Shown: positions 10,117 to 20,789 of the stretch, in pieces
How the letters are laid out: every line of letters starts with the position of its first letter
Position numbering within the stretch: the stretch's first letter is position 1
Origin: Prorocentrum cordatum
Taxonomy: Eukaryota > Sar > Dinophyceae > Prorocentrales > Prorocentraceae
Direction of reading: 5' to 3'
NCBI GenBank assembly: GCA_963575745.1
Contig: CAUYUJ010014338.1
Location: 935,001-999,000, forward strand
Length of the DNA stretch: 64,000 bases
Program-made: the position numbers and the translations under genes
Notes under the pieces: model-generated
Seen by the model: only the letters and a program-made list of their open reading frames with translations
Database searches by the model: none
Told to the model about the DNA's origin: nothing

Positions 10117-10960
10117 AGGCCTCTCCTGGGACTCCGACAGACTGAACCTCTTGGCGTCTGCGGTGCATGGGCCTGCGGCTTTTGGAGGTCTCTCAGTCCC
10201 CCTCAATCTCTCCTGCATGTTCTTCAACGTTGTTGGTTGGCAAAATACAAAAGGTTATAAACATTCCCAGCCATCTTGCATCCTCCATACTTGTTTGAAT
10301 TCAATCTTACTCCATATGCCTTGATATGCCTGGGGTGGGTTCTCACGGTTGGGTTCTCACTCGGCTTTGACAGTCCATTTTGTATGCCTCCGTATCTTCT
10401 GGGATCATTGCGTGCTTGGGACATTCAGTTTAATTTCAGACTCTCTTTCAGTAAATATATCCGTCTGGGTTGCTACTTATGTTCAATGGGTTTCATGGGA
10501 CTTAATGGAGGATTTCTTCACTCCTTACTTACTTCAGACCGCGGGGCCATATGCCCTCAAGATTGGCTTCAAGAGTTACTCAAGTCACTCAAGATATTGT
10601 TGATCAATTTGAGCACACTCCATTATCTTGCATTACGTTTCTCATTGTTCTCATCTTCATTCAAAGCAAGAGGGACCTTGTGGTGGGATTCATTTGGGAC
10701 ATCGGACAATCTTTCATTCATGTTTTCTTTCAGTATCATGGGTTTCAATCCTGGGCTGGGCTTCACCCTTCTTCTGCTTCTTTCCTCTCCCGCCTCTCCT
10801 CCCGCCCTCCTTCCTTTTTTTTCCCTTCTTTCTTTTTTTCCCTACTTCTTTTCTCTACCGTAACGACTTTTGGGCCGGTTTTGTGGCTTTCTAAGGATTT
10901 TTTGTTTTTTTGGGAGAAGAGAATGGAGAGAATGAGTGAAAGAAACCGACCTTTATTCAA
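10117..10960 (+). other. 3' untranslated-like and T-rich region at the end of the LINE block
   Basis: No supported gene. The stretch is T-rich with many TTTC and CTTC runs towards 10790-10860, then a short purine-rich piece (10915-10945). It probably contains the 3' boundary of the retrotransposon. Confidence 0.5.
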
Positions 10961-10964
10961 GGCG

Positions 10965-11345
10965 CTTCATCATCATCGTCCCTCCTCCTCCTCCCCTTTT
11001 CGTTTCCGTCGTTCCTCGTCGTGTCCCTCCTCCTCCTGATCCTTTCCTTTTTTCCCCCCTTTTCCTCCCTCCCATGTCTTTAGGGTTTTTTTTTTTTTTC
11101 GCGGGCGTTCTCGCCACCTCTCCTCCTCGCGCTCCCCCCCTTCTCCTCCTCCTTCTTCCCCCTGACCCCTCCTCTCCTCCCCCACCTCCCCACCCCCCTT
11201 CCTCCTCCACCTCCTCGTTCCTCCTTTCCTCTCGTTCTCTTCCTCCCCCCTCCTTCTTCCTCCTCATCTACATTATTCTTCCTCTTCCCTGCGTCCTCCT
11301 CCTCCTCCTCCTCCTCCTCCTTTTCCTCCTCCTCCTCATCATCAT
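10965..11345. repeat. CTC/TCC polypyrimidine tract
   Basis: Dense C/T sequence with CTCCTC triplets and a T-run near 11087-11099. Long frames on both strands here follow from the triplet periodicity. Confidence 0.85.
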
Positions 11346-11935
11346 CCCCCCGCTGGGAGATTCGCAGATCGGCGAAAACGCCCGCGGCCCGCGCGGCGTC
11401 GCGGGAACGCGCGGGCCACGCAGGCGCAGTTGCGAAAAGCGCTGGCCGCCGAGCGCAGGCGCCCACCCCGCGGGCCAGTTCTCGCGGGGGGATGGCTCCG
11501 CGCGCGCCCGCCGTCGCCGAACCGACGGCGGCGGGGCGGGCCGGCGCGGCGGCCGCGGCGACCGCGGCCGCGGCGGCCGCAACCGCAGCGACCGCGGCGA
11601 CCGCGGCAACCGCAGCGACCGTGGCACCCGCAACGTCGCTGGCGGCCGTTCGTCTCGGCGACGGCGCGCGCGACGCCCCGGGCGAGGCGCGCGCCCCATC
11701 GTCGCGCGGATATGGCGCGCGCTCAAGAGCCGCGCGCCCGACCCGGAAGGGGGCCCGCTGTTTCTGCCGCCGCGCGCCGCCGCAAGCTCTCCCCGCCCGC
11801 CGCGGCAAGCGCTCGCGCGCCGCCCCAGATCGAGACCGCGCCGTTAACGCGCGCGCGGGCGTTCCAACCCCCGCCCCGCTGGTTCGCGGTGGCGGTGGCG
11901 GACCCTGGTCGATCGGCGGATCCCGCATAATTGAT
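11346..11935. other. Very GC-rich block with short GCGACC repeats
   Basis: CG dinucleotides dominate. Around 11548-11640 a GCGACCGCG-like unit repeats. Every frame is largely open because stop codons are rare at this composition, so I do not call a gene. Confidence 0.6.
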
Positions 11936-12239
11936 CCATGCTTTTCATTGACTGAATGTTAGGTGTTCTTGTCGTTGTCATCGTAGGCATTGCTATTGTT
12001 GAGCAAGTCGCACCGCCGTGCGCTCCAATAATATTCCCATACTTCTACTCCCCCATCCACCGCCCTCGAGGCGCCTATACTCCGCCCCCCAACACCCACC
12101 CCCCCCCTGCTTTTCCCCCCGAGCCACCCACCACCCTCCGCCGATTTGCGCGCGACGTTGCGCGCGAGGTTTTACGAAGTGCCCCGTTGAAGTTAATTCG
12201 AATTCCATCTGTATAACGAATTCGCCAGCGTTTCCTCAT
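11936..12239. other. Intergenic, C-rich
   Basis: No gene seen. A C-rich stretch lies at about 12050-12130. Confidence 0.5.
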
Positions 12240-12960
12240 GTTCCACGTGCTGCATGCCAGTCTCGCGGGTTCTCCCAGGTTTCCGACAAACGCAATGAGT
12301 TCGCTTGGGCTTTCAATGGTTTCCACTTGTTCCCAAGGTTCCCCAACGTGGTTTCCAAGCATCCCCAAGGGCCCCCGTGGGTTTCCAATTGTTTCCAAAG
12401 GCTTCCATTGGTTCCCATTGGTTTTCCATTGTGTCCACTAGTTCCGAAAAAAGGTTTCCAATGGTTTCCTATCGTCCCCAAGGGTTCCCTACATGTTCCG
12501 ATGTTTCTGAAGGTTCCCAAGGGTTCTCCAAGGTTTCCAAAAGTTCACACAAGTTCCGCATGGTTTCCATTGGTTCCCAACGGTTTTCAATGGTTTCCTA
12601 CAGTTTCCGTGAGTTTCAAATGGTTTCCATTGGTTCCCAATGGTTTTCAATGTTTCCAAATGGTTTCTTATAGTTTCCGCACGTTTCAAAGGGTGTCCAT
12701 CGGTTCCCAATGGTTTCCTACAGTTTCCATATGTTTCAAAGGGTTTCCATTAGTTCCCAATGGTTTTCAACGTTTCCCAATGGTTTCCTATAGTTTCCGT
12801 TGGTTTCAAAGGGCTTCTATTTGTTCCCAAATGTTCATTGGTTCCCAAAGGTTTTTAAAGTTCCCAATGGTTCCCAAAGGTTTTCATAGGTTTCCATAAG
12901 TTTCCCAAGGTTTCCAAAGGTTTTCTGTAATTTCCATAAGTTTGTTAGAAATACTTGCGT
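12240..12960 (+). repeat. Degenerate tandem array of GGTTTCC decamers
   Basis: About 700 bases are built from units such as GGTTTCCATT and GGTTCCCAAT. Sub-units of about 10 bases group into higher-order units of roughly 57-67 bases (TTCCATTGGTTCCCA recurs near 12563, 12623 and 12748). The repeat starts and ends abruptly. Confidence 0.9.
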
Positions 12961-12969
12961 GTCCCATGG

Positions 12970-13680
12970 TTCCCACAAGTAACGGCGAGCTCTGTCGCGT
13001 TCCAGGTTCTCGCAAGCAGCAGCGCGCCACGAGGGGCCCCACCTGCGGTCGCGCATAGTCGCGCGGGGCGACCGACCCGCTCGCGACCCGCGCGCGCGTC
13101 GAGACGAGCAAGGGCCGCGCGCGCCCCTGCGCCATCTTCGCATCGACGGCGCCGAGGCGCGCCCGCCGTCGCGCGGCGGCTGCGGCGTCGCCAGGGGCGG
13201 GTCTCGCAGCGCCGCCGCGCGCCCCTGCCCGCGGGGCGATGGCGCCGCGGAGCAGCGACCGCGACGCGACGCCCCCGACCACGCGGGCCGCGCGCATCGC
13301 GCGCGCGCGCCCCCCTGGCGCCCGCGCCTCGCTCGCCCGCCCGAGGCGGGCGAAGCGCAGCACTCGGACATGCCCGCTGGCAGGCGGAGCGAGGGGCCAG
13401 CGGCGCCTCAGCGCGGCGCGACTGGGCGCGCGTCGCCATAGCGGCGGGGCGTCGCGCGTCGCCAAGCGCGAGAAATGGCGGTCGCTGGCGCGACGCGGCC
13501 GCGCGGCCCAATCGAGGCAACGCGACGCAATCTCGCGCCGACGCCACCGGCCCCCCCCCCGCGCCCAGCCCGGCGCGACCCCCGCGCACTCGCGACGCAA
13601 CGCGCGCATCTCGGCGCATCCCCCTCGCGCCCCCCTTCCCCGTGCCCCGCGCGGCTGGAACCTCGGGCTAGTCGCATTGT
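12970..13680. other. Alternating CG-rich block
   Basis: Runs of CGCGCG and GCGCGC are frequent (for example near 13290-13310). All six frames are long because of the composition; no frame is convincing. Confidence 0.55.
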
Positions 13681-13914
13681 CTCTCTTGCCGCGTGACGGC
13701 ATGCGACAACCAACTTTCCTGTTTCTGCGGGGCGTCGGCTGGTCCCCGATCGCCCGCGCCGCTGCCCCAGCGGGCAATTTCTTATCAAAAATGGTGGGCG
13801 CGCGCGAAAATATTTGTCAGGTGTTGCAGGATTCTGCTGCAGCTGACGCTGGAAATTTGCTATAACCGTTTGAAGTTGCGCATCGTTGTCGCATAATTGC
13901 TGGCAATTACCTAG

Positions 13915-14475
13915 CATTGTTTGTCCATTTTGATGCGCGGCGAAGTCTCTTTTGTCTACTTTTGTCCACTTTTGTCCACTTTGGCGCACCGCGCGTCTCT
14001 ACTTTTGTCCACTTTGGTCAACTTTTGTCCACTTTGGGGCGCCACGCATGTCCAGTTTCGTCAACTTTTGTCCACTTGTGGTCTGTGGTTGTCCACTTCC
14101 ACTTTTGTCAACTTTTGTCCACTTTTGGTCAACTTTAGCGCACCGCGCGTGTCCACTTGTGTCCACTTGTGTCCACTTGTGTCCACTTTTGTCCACTTTG
14201 GCGAGCCGCGCGTGTCCACTTGTGTCCACTTTTGTCCACTTGTGTCCACTTTTGTTCACTTTTGTCCACTTCGGCGCGCCGTGCGTGTCCACTTTTGTCC
14301 ACTTGTGTCCACTTTTGTACACTTTTGTCCACTTTGGCGCGCCGTGCGTGTCCACTTGTGTCCACTTTTGTCCACTTTTGTCAACTTTTGTCAACTTTTG
14401 TCAACGTTTGCGACTTTTGTCCACTTTTGTTTAATTTTTGTCCACTTTTGTTTTTCGTGTCCACTTTTGTCAACG
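13915..14475 (+). repeat. Tandem array of TTTTGTCCAC with embedded GGCGCGCC module
   Basis: A 10-base unit TTTTGTCCAC (variants TTGTGTCCAC, TTTTGTCAAC) is repeated. Every 65-70 bases it is interrupted by a module like TTTGGCGCGCCGTGCGTG (near 13980, 14032, 14132, 14198, 14268, 14333). It is a two-level satellite. Confidence 0.92.
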
Positions 14476-14548
14476 TAGTAGTAGTGGAAGTAGAAGTAGT
14501 TGTAGTAGTAGTAGTAGTAGTAGTAGCAGTTGTCGTAGTAGTAGTAGC

Positions 14549-14586
<38 letters not shown>

Positions 14587-14633
14587 CAGTAGTACCAAAA
14601 GTCGTAGTAGCAGAAGTAGAAGTAGTCGTAGTC

Positions 14634-14682
<49 letters not shown>

Positions 14683-14723
14683 AAGTAGTCGTAATAGCAG
14701 TAGCAGTCGCAGTCGTAGTCGTC

Positions 14724-14796
<73 letters not shown>

Positions 14797-14960
14797 TAGT
14801 AGAAGGAGTAGTAATAACATTAAATTAAAACAAAAGTTTTACGAGTAGTAGTAGTGTAGTAGTAGTAGTAGTTGCAGTAGTAGTAGTAGTAGTAGTAGTA
14901 GTTCGTAGTCGTAGGGTCGTTTTACTTTAGTCGTTGGCGTAGTCGTAGTCGTAGTAGTAT

Positions 14961-14991
<31 letters not shown>

Positions 14992-15358
14992 TAGTAGTAG
15001 TTAGTAGTAGTAGTAGTAGTAGTTTGTGGTAGTAGTAGTAGTAGTAGTAGCAGTAGTAGTAGTAGTGAGTAGTAGTAGTTAGTAGTATAGTAATAGTAGT
15101 AGTAGTAGTAGTAGTAGTAGTAATAATAGTAGTTAGTAGTAGGAGTTGTTGTAGGTAGGTCGGCAGTAGTAGTAGTAGTAGTGTCAGTAGTAGTAGTAGT
15201 AGTAGTAGTGAGTAGTAAGTAGTAGTAGTAGTTTAGTTAGTAGTCGTAGTGTAGTAGTTAGTATAGTAGTAGTAGTAGAGTAGTAGTGTAGTTAGAACTT
15301 GTAGTACTAGTAGTACTAGTAGTACTAGTAGTACTGGAAGTACTAGTAGTACTAGTAG
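14476..15358 (+). repeat. AGT triplet expansion
   Basis: Nearly continuous GTA/AGT triplets with scattered AGC, CGT and AGA variants. It follows the previous array directly and flows into GGT and GGA triplets. Confidence 0.95.
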
Positions 15359-16300
15359 TGGTGGTGGTGATTGTGGTGGCAGTTGCAGTAATAGTAGAAG
15401 CAGGTAGTAGCAGTCGTAGTCGCAGTGGTGGTGGTGGTGGTGGCGGTGGAGGTGGTGGTGGTGGTGGTGGTGGTGGTGGTGGTAGCAGTAGTAGTACCGG
15501 TTGTAGTAGTAGCAGTAGGTAGAGGAGGAAGCGGAGGAGGAGGAGGAGGAGGAGGAGGAGGAGGAGGGGAAGGAGGAGGAGGACGAGGAGGAGGAGGAAG
15601 GAGGAACAGAAGCAGGTGCACGAGGAGAAGGAGGAGGACGAGGACGAGGAGGAGGAAGAAAGGAGGAGAAGGAGGAGGGGGAGGACTAGGAGGAGGACGA
15701 GGAGGAGGAGGAGGAGGAGCACGAGGAGCAGGAGGAGGAGGAGGGGAAGGGAGGAGGAGGACGAGGAGGAGGAGGAGGAGGAGGAGGCAGAGTGAGGAGG
15801 AGCGGAGGAGGAGGAGAAGGACGAGGAGGAGAAGGAAACGAAGGAGGAGGAGGACGGGAGCAGGGGAGGAGGAAGGACGTAGTTGAGGACGAGGACGAGA
15901 GGCAGAGAGGAGAGGAGGAGGAGGAGGAGGAGGAGGAGGAGGAGGAGACGGAGGAGGAGGCAGAGGAGGAGGAAAGGACGAGGAGGGGGCGAGGAGGTAG
16001 GACGAGGCGGCAGTGAGGGCGACGAGCGAGGACGAGTAGGAGGAGGAGGCGGAGGAGGTGCTGGGAGGAGGAGGAGGAGGAGGAACAAGAACAGGAGGAG
16101 GATGCGGACCGTGGACGTGGACGGGGAGGAGGAGGAGGAGGAGGAGGAGGAGGAGGAGGAGGAGGAGGAGGAGGAGGAGGAGGGCGAGGAGGAGGAGGAC
16201 GAGGAGGACGAGGAGGACGAGGAGGAGGAGGAGGATGTCGAGGCCGAGTTCGAGGAGGAGGGCGAGGGGGAGGAGGAGGGGGAGAAGGAGGTGGGCGATT
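15359..16300 (+). repeat. GGT then GGA triplet expansion
   Basis: A GGT-rich segment (to about 15500) is followed by nearly 800 bases of GGA/GAG triplets. The long Arg/Glu-rich and Pro/Ser-rich frames are repeat artefacts. Confidence 0.95.
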
Positions 16301-16678
16301 GACGGCGAGTTGGCGCCGCGGGGGACAGCGGGTGGCGGGGAGGAGGAGCGCGAGGGAGGAGCGCCCCCCCCCTGGTGGGGGAGGCCTCAAGGCCCCGTCG
16401 AACTCCAAGCAAGGCCGCCGCCCGCCTCTCTCTCCCCGCCGCGCTTCCCCCCCCCCCCCCCCCCGCGCTCTCTCGCGACGCCTCTGGCCCCATCCCCGCC
16501 CCCCTCTCCATTTGCCATTCCCCCCCCCCTTCCGTCCCTTCCCTCCCTTCCGCTCTCCACAATTACGCAGTCTGAATACCTATACGACCACCCTGCGGGT
16601 GATAAGGAGGTTGGGGGGGGAGGGGCCCAGCAATTGGCAACAGTGGTGATGGTTGTTCTGACGATGAGTGGTGTTGCC
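16301..16678. other. C-rich intergenic sequence
   Basis: C-runs near 16447-16465 and 16520-16530 and no supported gene. Confidence 0.5.
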
Positions 16679-16860
16679 ACTATCGATCTCACTCGATCAA
16701 TCTCACAATCGATCTCACTATCAATCTCACAGTCGATCTCACAATCGATCTCACAATCGTTATCACTATCGATCTCACTATCGATCTCACTATCGATCTC
16801 ACTATCGATCTCACTATCGATCTCTCTATCGATATCACGATTGATCTCACTATGAATCTC
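16679..16860 (+). repeat. 12-base tandem repeat CTATCGATCTCA
   Basis: About 14-15 near-identical copies of a 12-base unit. Because 12 is divisible by 3 it gives Ile/Ser-rich frames on both strands, which are not genes. Confidence 0.95.
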
Positions 16861-16861
16861 A

Positions 16862-16955
16862 CGATGGGACGCCGACGGGACACCGCAGGACACCGACGGG
16901 ACACCGACGGGACACCGACGGGACACCGGCGGGACAGCGGCGGGACACCGCGCGG
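16862..16955 (+). repeat. 11-base tandem repeat GACGGGACACC
   Basis: About eight copies of an 11-base unit directly follow the 12-base array. Confidence 0.9.
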
Positions 16956-17640
16956 CCCCGAACGCCGGGTCGCCAAACATTTGGTCCGGCCGCGCCTCAG
17001 CCACAGGAGACTTTCCTCTCGCCCGCCCACGCAGCTTCGCCTCGCCCGCACGCACGGCACGCACGAACACGAAACCGAAATCGATTTGCCGGTAAGGGGG
17101 CTCTCCGTTCCACTTCGATCTCACCCCCCAACCTCCGACTACTCTCCTCTCTGCCCTGTGACGTCTGGGAAATATTTGGCCCCCCCCCGCGCACTGTTTT
17201 TTTACACAGGATTCCCGGAGTTGGGTTTTTGCTAGGGTTTTTGTGCAAAATGCTGGTCTCGCTGACGCGCTGGCTTCATTGTCGGGCTACCACTCGTTCC
17301 GAAGCTCCCGCTGCAGCGCTGGCCTCATTTCCGCGCTTCCGCTCGTTTTGCATCGTGCTCCCGCTGTAGCGCTGGCGTCATTATTTCCAGCGCCATGCCA
17401 CGGTATGGTTTCAACCAGGTCCCCAAATCTAGAAAATGCCCCCCTCCCCCCCCCCGAAAAAACCATCGGAAGTGATAACACATTCGGTATCGATTCGTTG
17501 ATTTTGGGGGTCGCAGAAACCCCCCCCCCCGTTGGGGCGTCGCCACGCCATGCTATGTCAGGCTACGCGTCCTCCGAATCGTGCTCCCGCTGCAGCGCTG
17601 GCCCATGCAATACACCCTGGCGGCTCCCCTTAGGGATGCT
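16956..17640. other. Intergenic sequence without a supported gene
   Basis: Mixed composition with short C and G runs. The phrase GCTGCAGCGCTGG recurs near 17310, 17365 and 17590 in a degenerate form. Confidence 0.4.
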
Positions 17641-17880
17641 GAAACCAGCGCCCCACCTGAGATATCTTCCGAATCTTCTGAATATGAATGAATGACTGCG
17701 ACAGAGTCTTGGCATGAGTGAATCCGAGAGAGTATGAGTATGAGTCTGAGTGAGTTTGAATGTGAACAGCTCTGAGTAGCATGAGCGCGAAGGAATCTGA
17801 GCATGGACGAATCTAAGTATGAGGAGACGAAAATGGGAGGAGACCTGACTGAGGAGTCGGCGGCGTCAGAGTAATAAGAA
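17641..17880 (+). repeat. GAGT/GAAT-rich degenerate simple repeat
   Basis: TGAGTATGAGTCTGAGTGAG-like text with scattered variants. It is followed by two AACCCCATCTT units (17881, 17911), the first forming CCCCAT...ATGGGG. Confidence 0.6.
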
Positions 17881-17929
17881 GAACCCCATCTTATAATATG
17901 GGGAATATCGAGAACCCCATCTTCGGATA

Positions 17930-18376
17930 TGGAGAACAACAGCCCAGGAGAGCTTCGAGAGCTGTCCCGAGAGAGCCCGAAGAAGGTCAGATTGTTGATT
18001 TTCAGTTGTTCATTCGGCGTTTTTTTCTCCTTCTCCTGTTTCCCCGCTTCCAGCGCTCAGAGATCGAGGTGCTCGATCAAGAAAGGAATTCCAGAGATTC
18101 TTCTTTTGTTTTGCGTTCGACAAATGCGCCCCCCTTCCCCCCCCCAGGGCCCCGCGCCTCCCCGGAGAGTCTGCGGAGCGCTCCAGGCGCCGCGCGCTCG
18201 GGCCCCGGGGGAGCCCCACAGCGTCCAGGGACAGCCCAAGGCGACCCTGAGAAGTTTCCAGAACATCAGGGAAGGGCCCGAAACGCTCCCAAGCAACCCG
18301 ATCTAGCTTTCGGCTGGCTCTCCAGGCTCCCAGAAAGCTTCCAGGAGACTTCAAAGACCGAGGAACTTGAATTATC
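17930..18376. other. Intergenic sequence
   Basis: No supported gene. A C-run lies at about 18130-18150. Confidence 0.4.
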
Positions 18377-18415
18377 CTGGCGAAGGACCCAAGCATGCGC
18401 AGTTGTGAATACCGC
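18377..18415 (+). repeat. Dispersed leader module, copy 1
   Basis: CCTGGCGAAGGACCCAAGC followed by GCAGTTGTGAATACCGC. Closely related copies occur at 20721 and 54727. Here it is followed at about 18445 by one monomer (CTCCCTATGGGGCCACGAA) of the satellite that forms the arrays at 19.5 and 20.8 kb. Confidence 0.85.
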
Positions 18416-18654
18416 AATTCTGAATTTTATCTTTGCCCGCGCTCCCTATGGGGCCACGAACCGTGCGATGGGCGCGCCGAGATGCGTGGCGGGGCACGCG
18501 ACGCGAGCGAAGACGATAGGCCTGCGTGCGATAGACTGAGCGCGAGTGAGTCTGATTGAATGAGTCTGCGTGCGAATCAGTCCACGCGCATAAGCGTCGA
18601 CGCCTATGTCGGCGCGCTCCTCCCAAGGATTGCGCCCGCTTCCTTCCCGTTTTT

Positions 18655-18772
18655 TTTTTTGTTATTATTATTATTTCTATTAGTATTATTATTATTATTA
18701 TTATTATTATTGTTATTGTTATTAGTATTAGTATTATTATTATTTGTTTCTCTCTCTCTCTCTCTCTCTTTG
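18655..18772 (+). repeat. TTA triplets followed by TC dinucleotides
   Basis: A TTATTA run of about 85 bases, then a TC run of about 22 bases. Confidence 0.95.
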
Positions 18773-19108
18773 CCCGTGCGCGCCCATGTCCGAGGCTGCG
18801 GGCGCGGCGCCACACGGGGTCCCCGCGACGCACGCCGGTCGCCCCGAAGGGGTCCCGGCGACGCGCGCGGGTCGTCCGCTGCGCGGAGCAGAGAGAGCTG
18901 GCTGGCTGATAGCGGGCAAGGCTGTGGCCGCCGGGCAAAGAGACGACGGGGGCGAGCGAGGCTCTGGGCAGAGCGCAGCGCGGAATTCCCGCGACGCGCG
19001 CTGGTCGCCCCGAGAGGGCCCCAGCGACGCGCGCGGGCTGCCCGCGGCGCGAAGCCAAACAGTCAGACCGTCGAGAGACGGCGAGGCTCGGGCGGGTCGC
19101 TTTTCAAT

Positions 19109-19453
19109 TCAAGCCTCGCGGATAAACTCGGTGAGGCCCAGCTCCTTGGCGAGGGCCGTCGCCTCCCTCCTGCGCCGCTTCGTGCGCGTAGCAAACTGCT
19201 CCAGCTGCTTCCGCAATCCCTCCGGAGGCCCTGCCGGAAAGAACCCGATGCGCGGCGCCCGCGTGAGCAGGACGTCCTCGTGGCGCGTGGCGCCCGAAAG
19301 CAGCGCGTAGAGCTCCAGCCGCCAGTCGTCGTCCTCCGCCTCGTGGCGGCCGCAGCCCAGGATCACCCCTGGGCGACGTCGGCCGAGGGGGCAGCAGGCC
19401 GGACAGCCGACGGCCCAGGGCGAGAGTCCACGAGACGGAGAGAAGGTCTCCAA
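19109..19453 (-). CDS. Unrecognised minus-strand gene or 3' gene remnant (114 residues)
   Basis: The minus-strand frame from 19453 to the stop at 19109 is strikingly protein-like, with GVILGCGRHEAEDDDWRLE, LYALLSGATRHEDVLL and a basic helical segment QFATRTKRRRREATALAKEL. Other frames here lack this balance. The first 25 residues are doubtful, so the start may lie inside, or the 5' part may have been replaced by the satellite array beginning at 19455. No family recognised. It may be the last exon of a decayed gene. Confidence 0.5.
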   Translation of the reverse strand: METFSPSRGLSPWAVGCPACCPLGRRRPGVILGCGRHEAEDDDWRLELYALLSGATRHEDVLLTRAPRIGFFPAGPPEGLRKQLEQFATRTKRRRREATALAKELGLTEFIREA

Positions 19454-19454
19454 A

Positions 19455-20215
19455 ACGTTTGAGGGGCCACGGAACGTGTGAGGGGCGTGCCAAATACGGC
19501 GGCGCCGCCATGCGGGCAGCGCCGCTGGGGCCTTAGATGGAGCTCCCTATGGGGCCACAACACGTGCGAGGGGTGTACCAAAATCGGGCGGCGTCGCCAT
19601 GCGGGCTGTGCCACTGGGACCTTAGATGGGGCTCCTTATGGGGCCACGAAGCGTGTGAGGGGTGTGCCACAATGGGGCGGCGCCGCCATGCGGGCTGCGC
19701 CGCTGGGACCTTTTGGTGGAGCTCCCTATGGGGCCACGAAGCGCGTGAGGGGTGTGCCAAAATGGAGCGGCGCCGCCATGCGGGCTGCGCCACTGGGGCC
19801 TTAGATGGAGCTCCCTATGGGGCCACGAAAGGTGTGAGGGGTGTACCAAGATGGGGCGGCGCCGCCATGCAGGCTGCGCTTCTGGGACCTCAGGGGGAGC
19901 TCCCTATGGGGCCACGAAGCGTGTGAGGGGTGTGCCACAATGGAGCGGCGCCGCCATGCGGGCTGCGCCACAGATGGAGCTCCCTATGGGGCCACGAAGC
20001 GTATGCGGGGTGTACCAAAATCGGGCGGCGCCGCCATGCGGCCTGCGCCGCTGGGACCTTAGATGGAGCTCCGTATGGGGCCACGAAGCGTGTGAGGGGT
20101 GTGTCGAAATGGGGCGGCGCCATCATGCGGGTTGCGCCAGTGGGACCTTAGGTGGAAACCCCATCTGGGGCCGCGAAAAGCGTGAGGGGTGTGCCGAAAC
20201 AGAAACATGCGGAGA
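19455..20215 (+). repeat. Satellite array A, about 89-base unit, nine copies
   Basis: The unit runs from GGGGCCACGAAGCGTGTGAG through GGGGCGGCGCCGCCATGCGG to AGCTCCCTAT. Copies start near 19460, 19553, 19639, 19730, 19820, 19909, 19990, 20078 and 20167. Reading frames on both strands through it are repeat artefacts. Confidence 0.95.
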
Positions 20216-20400
20216 GCAAAGGCAGGAGGAGGAGGGAGGAATAGGAGGAGGAGGAGGAGGAGGAGGAAGGAGGAATGAGGAGAACGCGGGGCACCGTCTC
20301 TTCAAAACGAGGATCCAACACCACAGGATGGTTGGGAAAAACATTGAAAGGCGTTCCAGAAATTCCATTGTTCTTCCAAGTTGGAAGTTGGGACTCCTAC
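20216..20400 (+). repeat. Array-terminal module, copy 1
   Basis: A GGA-rich tract is followed by TCTTCAAAACGAGGATCCAA, CAGGATGGTTGGGA and AATTCCATTGTTCTTCC. The same order of parts follows the second array at 22011-22170. Confidence 0.85.
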
Positions 20401-20720
20401 TCCCGATCGTTTTCCTCGAGCCCCATCAAGACTTCGGGGTCGCATGCGCAGATTGTTCGGGAATGCGGTTGAAGTCTCTGACGTTGCGTTGGTACTCCCT
20501 TGGGTCGTTTTCGTGTCTTTTTGGCATGCCCTGAAACCGCCGTAGAAATCGAGATTCCATGATCCCATGAATTGAGCAATTGATGTTCGAACTCCTTGCT
20601 TGTCAAACTCACCCCTTGCTTACTTTTGCACGAATACCACGAGAACCACCCCAACAGACCGTGGCCTGCAGACAGAAAACTTTGAACTTGCAGCCCAGGC
20701 GCGGCACATTGAATGATTCG
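20401..20720. other. Unique spacer between the two arrays
   Basis: No supported gene. Confidence 0.4.
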
Positions 20721-20760
20721 CCTGGCGAAAGACCCAACCGTATGCAGTTGTGAGTACCGT
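20721..20760 (+). repeat. Dispersed leader module, copy 2
   Basis: CCTGGCGAAAGACCCAACCG then TATGCAGTTGTGAGTACCG, immediately before the second satellite array. Confidence 0.85.
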
Positions 20761-20789
20761 CGATGTATGCACCGCATTCAAAGGAGCTC

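Larger units (their letters stand above)
1885..10860 (+). mobile_element. Non-LTR (LINE-type) retrotransposon, about 9 kb, partly decayed
   Basis: A block of lower GC content than both flanks carries, all on one strand: a coiled-coil ORF1, an APE-type endonuclease, a reverse transcriptase, and at least three further reading frames. No long terminal repeats are visible. The limits are approximate: the 5' limit is where the upstream gene's coding pattern stops, and the 3' limit is the polypyrimidine stretch near 10780-10860. I could not find a clear target-site duplication. The endonuclease frame is broken, so this copy is probably not active. The 3' half with extra ORFs could alternatively be a second inserted element. 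Confidence 0.75.

Noticed and set aside
10936-11928. 303-residue plus-strand and 282-residue minus-strand frames
   Set aside because: They follow polypyrimidine and CG-rich DNA, with Leu/Pro or Glu/Arg/Ala runs and no domain-like sequence.
14157-15360. Long Val-, Ser-, Leu- and Thr-rich frames over the AGT tract
   Set aside because: All frames and both strands are open because the tract is a triplet repeat without stops; no non-repetitive coding part.
15258-16562. Minus-strand 434-residue Ser/Leu/Pro-rich frame
   Set aside because: It lies entirely in GGT/GGA repeats and GC-rich flanks; composition is dictated by the repeat.
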